A DNA stretch of 50,414 nt, taken from positions 1-50,414 of the forward strand of contig JACRDI010000031.1 in assembly GCA_016218665.1 (NCBI GenBank), given 5' to 3'. Position numbers and translations under genes: made by a program. Shown one piece after another: positions 28,091 through 36,948 of this stretch; position 1 is the stretch's first letter, and every line of letters begins with the position of its first letter. Origin of the DNA: Desulfovibrio sp. Lineage in GTDB: Bacteria; Desulfobacterota; Desulfovibrionia; Desulfovibrionales; Desulfovibrionaceae. The notes beneath the pieces were generated by a model. That model was given only the letters and a program-made list of their open reading frames with translations. It was not told the origin of the DNA and ran no database searches.

Positions 28091-28098
28091 TGTATTTA
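28070..28098 (+). promoter_or_regulatory. Promoter of the MocR regulator gene
   Basis: A perfect -35 TTGACA (28070-28075), a 17-base spacer and a weaker -10 TATTTA (28093-28098) predict a transcript start near 28105. That is within a few bases of the ATG at 28107, which would make the mRNA leaderless or nearly so. Confidence 0.5.
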
Positions 28099-28106
28099 TT
28101 GTTACC

Positions 28107-29489
28107 ATGACAATGTGGCTGCCACGACTGCCGGACGACCGGCCCAAATATCTCGGCTTGGCCGACGCCATCGAGGCCGATCTTGCGGGCGGACGCCTTG
28201 CCCCCGGCCAGCGCCTGCCCACGCACCGCGACCTGGCCGACGCCCTGGGCGTCACCGTGGGCACCGTGACCCGTGGCTATGCGGAAGCCGCGCGGCGGGG
28301 CGCCGTGCGCGGAGAGGTGGGGCGCGGCACCGTCGTCGCCCCGGCCGAAGGGGGCGGCAGCCCCTGGTGGAAGGGCGATCCGGAGATGCCCGCGAACATC
28401 GACCTGGGCCTGGTGACGGGCATGTACGGCCTGGACCCGGACCTGGGCGCGGCCCTGCGCGAGCTGGCGGTCCGGCCGGACGCCCAGGAGTTCCTGCGCT
28501 ATCAGCCCTCGCGCGGCATGGCCCGGCACCGCGAAGCCGGGGCCCTGTGGTGCTCTCGCTTCGGCGTGGAGGCGCGGCCGGACGAGGTGCTGGTGACCGC
28601 CGGAGGACAGCACGCGCTGCTCGTGCTGCTGTCCGTGCTGTTCCGCCCCGGCGACCGCGTGGCCGCGGGCAACCTGAACTATCCCGGCGTCATCTCGGCC
28701 GCGTCGCTCCTGGGCATCAAGCTGGTGCCCGTGGCCATGGACGGCGAGGGCGTCGTGCCGGAGGCCCTGGAGGAAGCCTGCGCGCGCGAGGGCGTGCGCG
28801 GCCTGTACTGCATGCCCGGCGCGCACAACCCCACCACCGCCACGCCGACTGCCGCGCGCCAGCAGCGTCTGGCGGAGCTCGCCCGCTCGCGCAACCTGCT
28901 GGTCATCGAGGACGCGGCCTACGCCCTCACCGCGCCGCAGCCCCTCGTCACCCTGGCCGAACTCGCGCCGGAACGGACGTTCTTTGTGGCCAGCGTGTCC
29001 AAGATGGTGGCCGGGGGCCTGCGCGTGGCCTTTGTGGCCAGCCCGCCAGAGCAGGTGGAGCGCCTGTCCCTGGGCATCACCGGCACCACGTGGATGGCCT
29101 CGCCCCTGTGCGCGGAGATCGCGGCCGCCTGGATCTTTGGCGGCGTGGCCGACGCCACCATGCGCCGCAAGCGGGCCGAGGCCGCACGGCGCAACGAGCT
29201 GGCGCGCAGGGCGCTGGCCGGGGCGCGCTTCAGCGCCCTGGGGCATGGCTATTTCATCTGGCTGGAGCTGCCGGAGCCCTGGCGGGCGGGGGATTTCGAG
29301 CGCATGGCCGCGCTGCGCGGCGTGGTGGTCATCGCGGGCGACGCCTTTGCCGTGGGTCAGACCCCGGCCCCGGCGGCGGTGCGGGTGTCGCTTTCCGCGG
29401 CGAGAAACCGCCAGGAGCTGGAGCGCGGCCTGGGCGTGCTGGCCGGGCTTCTGTCCGAGGCTCCGCGTCCCGGCCGGGCCATCGTGTAA
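28107..29489 (+). CDS. MocR-type regulator (GntR helix-turn-helix fused to aminotransferase fold)
   Basis: This is a 460-residue PLP-dependent transcription factor. A GntR winged helix occupies about residues 12-75 (RLPTHRDLADALGVTVGTVT). A fold type I aminotransferase domain follows, with PLP lysine Lys299 in SVSKMVAGGLRVAF and conserved NYPG and HNPTT motifs. MocR proteins use PLP-amino acid adducts as signals. Divergence from a LysE-type exporter suggests it controls export of the amino acid it senses. Start choice is uncertain: GTG 28080 lies inside the promoter, while ATG 28107 and ATG 28113 both lack a Shine-Dalgarno. Confidence 0.88.
   Translation: MTMWLPRLPDDRPKYLGLADAIEADLAGGRLAPGQRLPTHRDLADALGVTVGTVTRGYAEAARRGAVRGEVGRGTVVAPAEGGGSPWWKGDPEMPANIDLGLVTGMYGLDPDLGAALRELAVRPDAQEFLRYQPSRGMARHREAGALWCSRFGVEARPDEVLVTAGGQHALLVLLSVLFRPGDRVAAGNLNYPGVISAASLLGIKLVPVAMDGEGVVPEALEEACAREGVRGLYCMPGAHNPTTATPTAARQQRLAELARSRNLLVIEDAAYALTAPQPLVTLAELAPERTFFVASVSKMVAGGLRVAFVASPPEQVERLSLGITGTTWMASPLCAEIAAAWIFGGVADATMRRKRAEAARRNELARRALAGARFSALGHGYFIWLELPEPWRAGDFERMAALRGVVVIAGDAFAVGQTPAPAAVRVSLSAARNRQELERGLGVLAGLLSEAPRPGRAIV
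28108..28117. promoter_or_regulatory. Direct repeat TGACAATGTG, copy 2
   Basis: This copy overlaps the start of the mocR coding region. It also forms ATTGT-N7-ACAAT with upstream bases (28098-28114). See the copy at 27989-27998. Confidence 0.4.
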
Positions 29490-29502
29490 GGAGCCGGGGG
29501 GG

Positions 29503-30198
29503 CTAGGAGCCCACGCGCTCCGTGGCCAGCTTCACCGAGGGCAGCAGGGCGAAGCGGGTGTCCTTGCAGCGCTCGGCAAGGAGCTTGGCTCCGTCCGGAC
29601 CGTCCAGGCTCGTCAGGTGGGCGTAAGGGGCAAGGACTTTGACCTTGCGCTCGTAGAACAGCAGCAGCGTTTCCAGCCGGCCGAACACGTTGGGCCGGGA
29701 GCGGTCCACCATGTCCAGGGCGTCGGTGGTGTAGCCCTCGAAGTCGAAGCCCAGGGCGTAGATCTGGTCCGGAGTTCCGCCTGTTTCCTCAGGGCCGGGC
29801 ACGGGCCCCAGGCAGCAGCACTTCCAGCCCAGGGAGTCCATGGCCTCGCGCAGGGTGTAGCCGGGCAGGTCGGGCATGGCGTTGGACACGAGCATGGCCC
29901 GTCCGTATCCCCTGGCGAAGACCAGCCGGAAGGCGTTGCGCTGCTGGGCCTGCAGGTTGCGGCCCAGGGCGTTGGCCAGCTTGAAGCCGCCCTTGCCTGC
30001 GGGGTCGAGGATGGCCTTGGCCTGTTCCTTGTCCGCATCGGGCGCCAGGAACACGAAGATGTCCGCCTCCACGTCGGCCAGGTTGCGCAGGGTGTCGCGC
30101 ACAAGGGCCAGGGCGAGGGGATCGGGGCTCTGGCCGGGGGCGAGGTGGCTCAAGACGGGCAGGGGCTGGTCGAGGAAGAGCAGTACGGCGGATTTCAT
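29503..30198 (-). CDS. DUF2064-like putative nucleotidyl/glycosyltransferase-fold protein
   Basis: This is a 231-residue soluble protein. Secondary pattern and the segment MLVSNAMPDLPGYTLREAMDS resemble DUF2064 (TIGR04282-like) proteins, whose GSDCPxLxxxxLxxA motif is here replaced by SNAMPDLPGYTLREA. The aspartate-cysteine pair of the family is not present, so catalytic activity may be lost or changed. The ATG at 30198 has an AGGAG ribosome site. It ends 13 bases from the convergent mocR gene and is divergent from the flavin-binding protein gene. Function unknown. Confidence 0.6.
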   Translation of the reverse strand: MKSAVLLFLDQPLPVLSHLAPGQSPDPLALALVRDTLRNLADVEADIFVFLAPDADKEQAKAILDPAGKGGFKLANALGRNLQAQQRNAFRLVFARGYGRAMLVSNAMPDLPGYTLREAMDSLGWKCCCLGPVPGPEETGGTPDQIYALGFDFEGYTTDALDMVDRSRPNVFGRLETLLLFYERKVKVLAPYAHLTSLDGPDGAKLLAERCKDTRFALLPSVKLATERVGS

Positions 30199-30387
30199 TG
30201 CGGCTCCTGAATGTGCGCTGGCGTGATGCGGTACCGGCGCATGGTAAGCACGTGCGCCCGCGCTGGCAATCCCCGCGGGGGCAATTTTTCCGCAGACTTG
30301 CCGGGCTTGACCCTTCCGGCAAAAGGCGTAGCTTTCCCGCCGCGCGGGGCCTTACCGGCTCCGGCGGCACAACACAATGGAGGACCC

Positions 30388-30855
30388 ATGCCCAAGGACG
30401 TGACCAACGACGCCGCGGCCATCGCCGACGTGCTGAACCGCGCCGAGTACGCCACCCTGGCGCTTCTGGACGATGCGGGCCTGTACAGCGTGCCCGTGAA
30501 TTTCGGCTTCCGCGACGGCGTGCTCTACCTGCACACCGGCAAGAAGGGCCGCAAGTTCCAGGCCCTGCGCAAGGCAGCCGAGGCCGGAACCCCGGTGGCC
30601 TTCTCCGCCGCCGTGGATCTGGAGATGAAGACCGGGGAAAAGGCCTGCCAGTGGGGCTACAAATTCCGCTCGGTGTTCGGCTCCGGCACCGTCAGCATCA
30701 TCGACGAGCCCAAGGCGCTCCTCGCCGGGCTGGGTGTCATCATGGAGAAGTACGCGGGGAGCGACAGCTTCCCCTACGACGAGAAGATCCTGGGCATCAC
30801 GTCCGTGGTCGCCATCCGCGTGGATGAGGCCACGGCAAGGTTGAAGCAAAGCTAG
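30388..30855 (+). CDS. Pyridoxamine 5'-phosphate oxidase-like flavin-binding protein
   Basis: This is a 155-residue protein of the split-barrel FMN-binding fold (NimA/PNPOx-like). It shows the opening NRAEYATLALLDDAGLYSVPV, GVLYLHTGKKGRKFQALR and a later GYKFRSVFGSGTVSII strand pair. Such proteins bind FMN or haem; the substrate is unknown. The ATG at 30388 follows GGAGG with 4-5 bases spacing, and an in-frame upstream ATG at 30211 has no ribosome site. A GDSL hydrolase gene follows after 15 bases. Confidence 0.83.
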   Translation: MPKDVTNDAAAIADVLNRAEYATLALLDDAGLYSVPVNFGFRDGVLYLHTGKKGRKFQALRKAAEAGTPVAFSAAVDLEMKTGEKACQWGYKFRSVFGSGTVSIIDEPKALLAGLGVIMEKYAGSDSFPYDEKILGITSVVAIRVDEATARLKQS

Positions 30856-30870
30856 TCAGGAGTATTGTTC

Positions 30871-31455
30871 ATGGTCATCTGTTTCATTGGCGACTCCCTC
30901 ACCCAGGGCATCGGCGACGAGCTGGCCCTGGGCTGGGTGGGACGCCTGGCCAGGGAGAGCTTCCTCAAGGACCCGGCCCGCAGCCGCGCCCTCACCGTGT
31001 GCAACATGGGGGTGCGCAGCGACACCTCCGCGCGCATCGCCGCGCGCTGGCAGGAGGAGACGGGCCGGAGGCGCAGGCACGGCGAGGACATGGCCTTCGT
31101 GTTCAGCTTCGGCGCGGCCGACGGCAAGTTCGACCTGCCCGGCGAGGAGACCCTGCGCGTGTCGCGGGAGATCCTTTCCGCAGCGGCACGCCTGGGCCGC
31201 ACCCTGTACATCGCCCCGCCCCCGGCGTTTGAGCCCGGCTGGTCGGCGCACATCCGCCAGACCGGGCAGGCGCTGGCCGGCATCTGCGCGGAACTGGGCA
31301 TTCCGACCTTCGACTTCCACGCGCCGCTCGCGGCCGAGCCCGCGTACATGGCCTCCCTTGAGCCCGACGGCATCCACCCGGACGCCGCTGGCTACGAGCG
31401 CATGGCCTCTTTGCTGCGCGGCTGGGAGCCCATGCGGGAGCTGTTGGGCTTGTAG
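30871..31455 (+). CDS. SGNH/GDSL-family hydrolase
   Basis: This is a 194-residue esterase-fold protein. Block I is CFIGDSLTQGIGDE with the nucleophile serine near residue 9, block II carries the glycine in NMGVRSDT, and block V is DGIHPDAAGY with the catalytic Asp-x-x-His. Block III is unusual: the usual GxND is FGAADGKF. There is no signal peptide, so it acts in the cytoplasm on an unknown ester or thioester. The ATG at 30871 was chosen because an AGGAG lies 8 bases upstream; a TTG at 30865 is too close to it. Confidence 0.82.
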   Translation: MVICFIGDSLTQGIGDELALGWVGRLARESFLKDPARSRALTVCNMGVRSDTSARIAARWQEETGRRRRHGEDMAFVFSFGAADGKFDLPGEETLRVSREILSAAARLGRTLYIAPPPAFEPGWSAHIRQTGQALAGICAELGIPTFDFHAPLAAEPAYMASLEPDGIHPDAAGYERMASLLRGWEPMRELLGL

Positions 31456-31558
31456 ACGCCTGAATGATTGTGCGCCGGGGGCAAGTGGGATAGAAGGTTG
31501 GAGAAAGCCTGTGCCCGCTTGCCCCCGCGGCGGGCCTTTCCAACCAGGAGCCCGCAGC

Positions 31559-33460
31559 ATGAGCCAGCAGCTGATCCAGCCGGTGTTCATCGAGCCCTTC
31601 GACCTCTACCTCTTCGGCAAGGGCGAACACTGGGACCTCTACCGCATCCTGGGCGCGCACCCGCACGAGCAGTGGGGCGAGAAAGGCTACCGCTTCGCCG
31701 TATGGGCGCCCAACGCCCGCAAGGTCAGCCTCGTGGGGCCCTTCAACAACTGGTGGGGCAAGGCGCACCAGCTGCATCCCGTGGGCTCCTCAGGCATCTG
31801 GGCGGGGTTTCTGCCGGGCCTGGCCGAGGGCGAGCTGTACAAGTTCGCCGTGAAGGACCGCAACGGCCACACCACCTTCAAGACAGACCCCTTCGCCTTC
31901 ATGGCCGAGATGCGCCCCGGCAACGCCGCGCGCACCTGTCGGCTGGACGGCTACCAGTGGAACGACGCCGCCTGGATGGACGGGCGCGCTGGCCAGAACC
32001 CGCTGACCCGGCCGCAGGCCGTGTACGAGGTGCACGCGGGCTCGTGGCGCATGCGCGAGGGCCGCTTCCTGTCCTACCGCCAGCTGGCGGAGGAGCTCAT
32101 CGGCTACGTGAAGGAGCTGGGCTTCACGCACATCGAGTTCATGCCGCTGGCCGAGCACCCGCTGGACGAGAGCTGGGGCTACCAGACCAGCCACTACTTC
32201 GCGCCCACCTCGCGCTTCGGCGCGCCGGACGACCTGCGCTTCTTCATCGACCGCTGCCATCAGGAGGGCATCGGGGTCATCCTGGACTGGGTGCCCGGCC
32301 ATTTCCCCAAGGACGACTGGTGCCTGGGCCGCTTCGACGGCACGGCCCTGTTCGAGCACGAGGACCCGCGCAAGGGCGAGCACCCGGACTGGGGCACCTA
32401 CATCTTCAACTACGGCCGCCACGAGGTGAAAAACTTCCTGCTGGCCAACGCCCTGTACTGGTTCAAAGAGTTCCACATCGACGGCATCCGCATCGACGCC
32501 GTGGCCTCCATGCTCTACCTGGACTACTCGCGCAAGGCGGGCGAGTGGATTCCCAACGACTTCGGCGGGCGGGAGAACCTGGAGGCCATCGAACTGCTGA
32601 AGCAGCTGAACACCGTGGTGCACTCGCAGTTTCCCGGCGCGCTCATGATCGCCGAGGAGTCCACGGCCTGGCCGGGCGTCTCGCGCCCTACGTACACCGG
32701 CGGCCTGGGCTTCACCTTCAAGTGGAACATGGGCTGGATGAACGACACGCTGACCTACTTCCACAAGGACCCGGTGCACCGGGCCTACCATCACAACAGC
32801 CTGACCTTCTCCATGCTCTATGCGTTCAGCGAGAACTTCGCGCTGCCGCTCTCCCACGACGAAGTGGTGCACGGCAAGGGCGCGCTGGCCTCCAAAATGC
32901 CCGGCGATTCCTGGCAGCAGCTGGCCAATCTGCGGCTGCTGCTCTCCTACCAGTGGGCGCATCCCGGCAAGAAGCTGCTGTTCATGGGCGCGGAATTCGC
33001 CCAGTGGAACGAGTGGAACTGCAAGCAGGAGCTCGACTGGATTCTGCACTGCTTCCCTGCGCACACGGGCGTCTCGCGCCTGGTGGGCGACCTGAACCAT
33101 CTGCTCAAGAGCCGGCCGGCCATGCACGAGGCCGACACCAGCTGGGACGGCTTCGAGTGGATGGACTTCCGCGACTGGACCAACTCGGTCATCAGCTTCG
33201 CGCGCAAGGCCCCGGGGCGTGAGCCCGTGCTCTGGGTTTTCAACTTCACCCCCGTGGTGCGCCACAACTACGGCGTGCGCTGCCCCGGGCCCGGCTGGTG
33301 GCGCGAGGTGCTGAACTCCGACGCCGGGATCTACGGCGGCTCCAACGTGGGCAACAACGGCGGGCAGGAGGCCGCGTGCCACGGCGGGGACTCCTTCCTG
33401 ACCCTGACCCTGCCGCCCCTGGCCGCGCTGGCCTTTTCCCGCGCGGAGGAGGGCAAATGA
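31559..33460 (+). CDS. glgB: 1,4-alpha-glucan branching enzyme
   Basis: This is a 633-residue glycogen branching enzyme (GH13). An N-terminal CBM48 domain (about 30-125) is followed by the catalytic barrel with EVHAGSW, nucleophile Asp313 in DGIRIDAVASML, acid/base Glu366 in MIAEEST and the HDEVVHGKG motif, then a C-terminal beta domain. It transfers glucan segments to alpha-1,6 positions in glycogen. AGGAG lies 8 bases upstream. Its stop overlaps the pdxA start by four bases. No other glycogen gene is present here. Confidence 0.95.
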   Translation: MSQQLIQPVFIEPFDLYLFGKGEHWDLYRILGAHPHEQWGEKGYRFAVWAPNARKVSLVGPFNNWWGKAHQLHPVGSSGIWAGFLPGLAEGELYKFAVKDRNGHTTFKTDPFAFMAEMRPGNAARTCRLDGYQWNDAAWMDGRAGQNPLTRPQAVYEVHAGSWRMREGRFLSYRQLAEELIGYVKELGFTHIEFMPLAEHPLDESWGYQTSHYFAPTSRFGAPDDLRFFIDRCHQEGIGVILDWVPGHFPKDDWCLGRFDGTALFEHEDPRKGEHPDWGTYIFNYGRHEVKNFLLANALYWFKEFHIDGIRIDAVASMLYLDYSRKAGEWIPNDFGGRENLEAIELLKQLNTVVHSQFPGALMIAEESTAWPGVSRPTYTGGLGFTFKWNMGWMNDTLTYFHKDPVHRAYHHNSLTFSMLYAFSENFALPLSHDEVVHGKGALASKMPGDSWQQLANLRLLLSYQWAHPGKKLLFMGAEFAQWNEWNCKQELDWILHCFPAHTGVSRLVGDLNHLLKSRPAMHEADTSWDGFEWMDFRDWTNSVISFARKAPGREPVLWVFNFTPVVRHNYGVRCPGPGWWREVLNSDAGIYGGSNVGNNGGQEAACHGGDSFLTLTLPPLAALAFSRAEEGK

Positions 33461-34572
33461 GCCCGGCCTCGCGTTCCAAAGCCCAGGCGGCGGGCCATCC
33501 GGCCGTGCGCAACACCCTCGCCGTCACTCTGGGCGACCCCTGCGGCCTTGGGCCGGAGCTGGCCGTGCGCGCCCTGGCAGATACGCCCCAGGGCTACGAG
33601 CAGCGCGGCGAGAAGCTGCTGCTCATCGGGCCCCTTGCGCCCCTGGTGCGCGCCCTGGAGGGACGGCCGCGCTTCTTTGAGGTGGTGGATCGCGAGGCGG
33701 ACTTCGAGGCCCAGCTGGCGGCCAGGGGGCCGGGCGCGTATTTCGTTGAGCCGCGCGGCCTTTCCGGGCTGGACTACCCGCCGGGCGTGCAGGCAACCGC
33801 TGGCGGCCTGGCCGCCGGGCGCAGCCTGGAGCTGGCCGTGCTGCTGGCCAAGGCCGGGCTCGTCCAGGGGCTCGTCACCTGCCCGCTGAACAAGGCCAGC
33901 CTGCAGGAGGCCGGATTCGCGTTTCCCGGCCACACGGAATTTCTGGCCGAGGGCCTGGGCGTGGGCGCGAAGAACGTCACCATGCACCTGTGCGGGCCCA
34001 TGCCGACCACGCCCATGGCACAGGCGCCCAAGCCGGGCGAGAAGCCGCCCTCGGCACTGGGTATGGTTCTGCGCGTGAGCCTTGTGACCACGCACCCGCC
34101 GCTTGCGGAGGTGCCCCGGCTGGTGACGCGGGAGGCGATTTTGCGCGCCCTGCGGCACACGGCGGACTTTGTGGCGCGCCTGGGCCTTGCGGGCCCCATC
34201 GGCGTATGCGGGCTGAACCCCCACGCCGGGGAGAGCGGGCGCATCGGGCGCGAGGACATGGAGGTGGTGGGGCCGGCAGTGGCCGAGGCCAAGGCCGCGG
34301 GGCTGAACGTCGAGGGCCCGATTCCGGCGGACACGCTGTTCCACTTCGCCGCGCGCGGGCGCTACCCGGCGGTGGTGGCCATGTACCACGACCAGGGGCT
34401 TGCGCCGCTCAAGCTCTTGCACTTTGGCGAGGCCGTGAACGTGACCCTGGGCCTGCCGATCATCCGCACCAGCCCGGACCACGGCACCGGCTACGACCTG
34501 GTGGGCACGGGCAAGGCGAAATTGACGAGTTTTGTGGCGGCGCTGGATTTGGCGAGGCGGTTGGTGGGGTAG
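33457..34572 (+). CDS. pdxA: 4-hydroxythreonine-4-phosphate dehydrogenase
   Basis: This is a 371-residue enzyme of pyridoxal phosphate synthesis (DXP-dependent route). It shows TLGDPCGLGPELA near the N-terminus and the three metal-site histidine motifs FPGHTE, GLNPHAGE and MYHDQGL, plus the RTSPDHGTGYD closing motif. The N-terminal 20 residues are an extension. A proline- and lysine-rich loop (about 186-200) is inserted after the PMPTTPM segment. Its start overlaps the glgB stop. The neighbouring product (PLP) is the cofactor of the MocR regulator, though the genes are not linked functionally as far as I can see. Confidence 0.95.
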   Translation: MSPASRSKAQAAGHPAVRNTLAVTLGDPCGLGPELAVRALADTPQGYEQRGEKLLLIGPLAPLVRALEGRPRFFEVVDREADFEAQLAARGPGAYFVEPRGLSGLDYPPGVQATAGGLAAGRSLELAVLLAKAGLVQGLVTCPLNKASLQEAGFAFPGHTEFLAEGLGVGAKNVTMHLCGPMPTTPMAQAPKPGEKPPSALGMVLRVSLVTTHPPLAEVPRLVTREAILRALRHTADFVARLGLAGPIGVCGLNPHAGESGRIGREDMEVVGPAVAEAKAAGLNVEGPIPADTLFHFAARGRYPAVVAMYHDQGLAPLKLLHFGEAVNVTLGLPIIRTSPDHGTGYDLVGTGKAKLTSFVAALDLARRLVG

Positions 34573-34613
34573 GGGGCGGTGTTATAAGGGACAAGTGTTG
34601 GAAGAGGCAGCTC

Positions 34614-35132
34614 TTATGATGCTAGAGTTCGTATGAGCATTGTCATCGCAGAGACTGAGATGAATATAGGGAGAAGTAATTCAGAGGTAATGAATTGAAT
34701 AGTAATTTTTTTCTTCTCGTTGTTGTGTGCTTCTTGGATAGCGGCGAGACGATCGTTTGATTTCTTTAGAAACACCCTGTATTGATCTTTGTTGATGCTT
34801 CTTTGGACTTGTTCGACCCTTTCGAGATACTCATCTATTTCTTTTTTTATAGCTGTAGTTTCATCATTAAGGTGATCAATGGCGTTGTTTGTATAATCTA
34901 AATAAAACCGGATGCAGAACGTTATAAGTTCGTACGTGACAAGTAATAGGAGCAAAATGTGGAGGTTGCCATTTGGTGTAATTTTAACTTCAATGCCAGC
35001 AATTTTTAATTCTGATATTTGAGGCGATAACAATATAAAGGCAAGGGTAGATAATGATAGGAATACAAGGTTACGTCGTGTTTTGAGTGTCTCCTCTGGC
35101 AAAACATATTTTTTTAGAATAGGTAGTTGCAT
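34614..35132 (-). CDS. Orphan AT-rich membrane protein with coiled coil
   Basis: This is a 172-residue protein unlike its surroundings: the 34575-35165 stretch is AT-rich and codon choice (AAT, ATA, TTT, AAA) contrasts sharply with the G/C-ending codons on both sides. Two adjacent TM helices lie near residues 23-41 and 53-75. A charged coiled-coil region follows (about 80-140, DETTAIKKEIDEYLERVEQVQ), and a third hydrophobic segment is at the C-terminus. GGAG lies 6 bases before the ATG at 35132; an in-frame ATG at 35147 lacks one. No family is recognised. Base composition indicates recent transfer. Confidence 0.75.
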   Translation of the reverse strand: MQLPILKKYVLPEETLKTRRNLVFLSLSTLAFILLSPQISELKIAGIEVKITPNGNLHILLLLLVTYELITFCIRFYLDYTNNAIDHLNDETTAIKKEIDEYLERVEQVQRSINKDQYRVFLKKSNDRLAAIQEAHNNEKKKITIQFITSELLLPIFISVSAMTMLIRTLAS

Positions 35133-35167
35133 AATCGTCTCCAGCATTATTTGAAGCTGTTTTCTTT

Positions 35168-36034
35168 CTACCCTCTCAACACTTCCATCAAATACTGCCC
35201 ATAATCGTTCTTGAGCATCTCGCACGCCAGCTTTTCCAGCTGCGCGGCGTCGATGTACCCCATGCGGTAGGCGATTTCCTCCACGCAGGCGATGCGCAGG
35301 CTCTGGTTCTCCTGCACCATGCGCACGAAGTTGGCCGCGCGCAAAAGCGATTCGTGCGTGCCCATGTCCAGCCAGGCCCAGCCGCGGCCGCACAGCTCGA
35401 CGGACAGGTCGCCGCGCTTCAGGTAGGCATTGTTCACGTCGGTTATCTCCAGCTCCCCGCGCGCGGAGGGCTTGAGCCCCTTGGCAATCTCCACCACGTC
35501 GTTGTCGTAGAAGTACAGGCCCGTCACCGCGTAGCGCGACTTGGGCACGCGCGGCTTCTCCTCGATGGACAGCACCTTCTGCTCCTCGTCGAACTCCACC
35601 ACGCCGAAGCGCTCCGGGTCGCGCACGGGGTAGGCGAAGACGATGCCGCCTTTCTCAAGCATCGCGCAGCGCTGCAACACGCCGGAAAGGCCCTGGGCGT
35701 GGAAGATGTTGTCGCCAAGCACAAGGGAGACGGTGTCGCCCCCGATGAAGTCCGCGCCGAGGATGAAGGCCTGGGCCAGTCCGTCGGGGCTGGGCTGCGC
35801 CACGTAGCTGAAGTTGAGCCCCAGACTGGACCCGTCGCCCAGCATGTCGGCGAAGCGGGGCAGGTCCGCCGGGGTGGAGATGACCAGGATGTCGCGGATG
35901 CCCGCAAGCATCAGGGTGGCCAGCGGATAGTAGATCATGGGCTTGTCGTACACGGGCAAAAGCTGCTTGCTGATGACCCTGGTGAGGGGGTGCAGCCGCG
36001 TTCCCGATCCGCCGGCCAGAATGATGCCCTTCAT
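35168..36034 (-). CDS. rfbA: Glucose-1-phosphate thymidylyltransferase
   Basis: This is a 288-residue enzyme making dTDP-glucose, the first step to dTDP-rhamnose for lipopolysaccharide. The N-terminal nucleotide-binding motif is [17 protein letters not shown], with [23 protein letters not shown] and EEKPRVPKS as in RmlA. Normal length. The start ATG 36034 is at the conserved N-terminus; an in-frame ATG upstream at 36166 would add 44 unrelated residues. The rest of the rhamnose pathway (rfbBCD) is not adjacent. Confidence 0.95.
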   Translation of the reverse strand: MKGIILAGGSGTRLHPLTRVISKQLLPVYDKPMIYYPLATLMLAGIRDILVISTPADLPRFADMLGDGSSLGLNFSYVAQPSPDGLAQAFILGADFIGGDTVSLVLGDNIFHAQGLSGVLQRCAMLEKGGIVFAYPVRDPERFGVVEFDEEQKVLSIEEKPRVPKSRYAVTGLYFYDNDVVEIAKGLKPSARGELEITDVNNAYLKRGDLSVELCGRGWAWLDMGTHESLLRAANFVRMVQENQSLRIACVEEIAYRMGYIDAAQLEKLACEMLKNDYGQYLMEVLRG

Positions 36035-36168
36035 GCGCGCTCCGAAGTGTTTGCGCGGCCGCGCGCGGTTTACATCGCCGGCCGTGGTTGCTAGTCTTCG
36101 TGGGGGGATACCCTGTTTGGGCCGCCCCTGGCAACAGCGGGCGCCCCCGCCAGAGCAAAGGAGCATGC

Positions 36169-36933
36169 ATGTACTTCCGGTCCGGTCCGCCGCTTCTGCT
36201 CATCGCCCTTGTGGTGGTGCTTCTGCTGGGCCTGTTCATCGCCCTGCCGGTAAGCCTGGTGGCGGCGGCCTTCGGCAAGCTGGGCCTCACCGGGGCCCAG
36301 GGCCTGGCGGTGTTCCTGCTTACGCTTGTGGGCAGCCGCTGGAACCTGCCCGTCTACCGCACCACGCGCCTGGTGCGCGGCGAGCCCGCCCCTGCCAGCC
36401 GCCTTTTCGGTTTCTCCGGCCAGATGGGCCGCATTCGTTTCGGCCAGCCCTTCAGACAGAATGGTTTTGGCGCGCAGGGCGACGGCCTGCTGCTCTCGGA
36501 GCAGGTGGTGGCCGTGAACGTGGGCGGGTGCATCGTGCCCTGCCTGCTCTCGGCGTGGTTCCTGTGGCAGATGCAGCTCTCCGGCGTGCTGGGGGCCTGG
36601 GTGGCCCTCTGCGTGCTCATCCCCGCCCTGGCGTGCTACCTGCTGGCCAAGCCCATGCCGGGCATCGGCATCGGCGTGCCGGTGCTGCTGCCCCCGGCCG
36701 TGGCGGCCATGACGGCCATGATCCTCACGCCGGAGCTTGCGGGGCACGAGTCCCTGGCGCCGCGCGCGGCCTACATGGCCGGCGCCCTGGGCACGCTCAT
36801 CGGCGCGGATCTGGCGCATTTGCTGAACCGCCGCACCCTGGCCGTGCTGGACGCGCCCTTGCTGTCCATCGGCGGGGCGGGCACCTTTGACGGCATATTT
36901 CTCGCAGGCATCATCGCCGTATTGCTGGCGTAA
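36169..36933 (+). CDS. DUF1614 integral membrane protein
   Basis: This is a 254-residue multi-spanning protein matching DUF1614: an N-terminal TM helix, a short soluble loop with [10 protein letters not shown], then several C-terminal helices with the [14 protein letters not shown] and [21 protein letters not shown] motifs. The function is unknown. AAAGGAG precedes the ATG at 36169. A MogA-like gene follows after 15 bases, so the two are probably one transcript. Confidence 0.83.
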   Translation: MYFRSGPPLLLIALVVVLLLGLFIALPVSLVAAAFGKLGLTGAQGLAVFLLTLVGSRWNLPVYRTTRLVRGEPAPASRLFGFSGQMGRIRFGQPFRQNGFGAQGDGLLLSEQVVAVNVGGCIVPCLLSAWFLWQMQLSGVLGAWVALCVLIPALACYLLAKPMPGIGIGVPVLLPPAVAAMTAMILTPELAGHESLAPRAAYMAGALGTLIGADLAHLLNRRTLAVLDAPLLSIGGAGTFDGIFLAGIIAVLLA

Positions 36934-36948
36934 CCCCCTGGAGGCGCA

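Noticed and set aside
35132..35393. N-terminal extension of the AT-rich orphan protein into rfbA
   Set aside because: The upstream part of that frame is GC-rich and antisense within rfbA; the composition switch and a GGAG site support the start at 35132.
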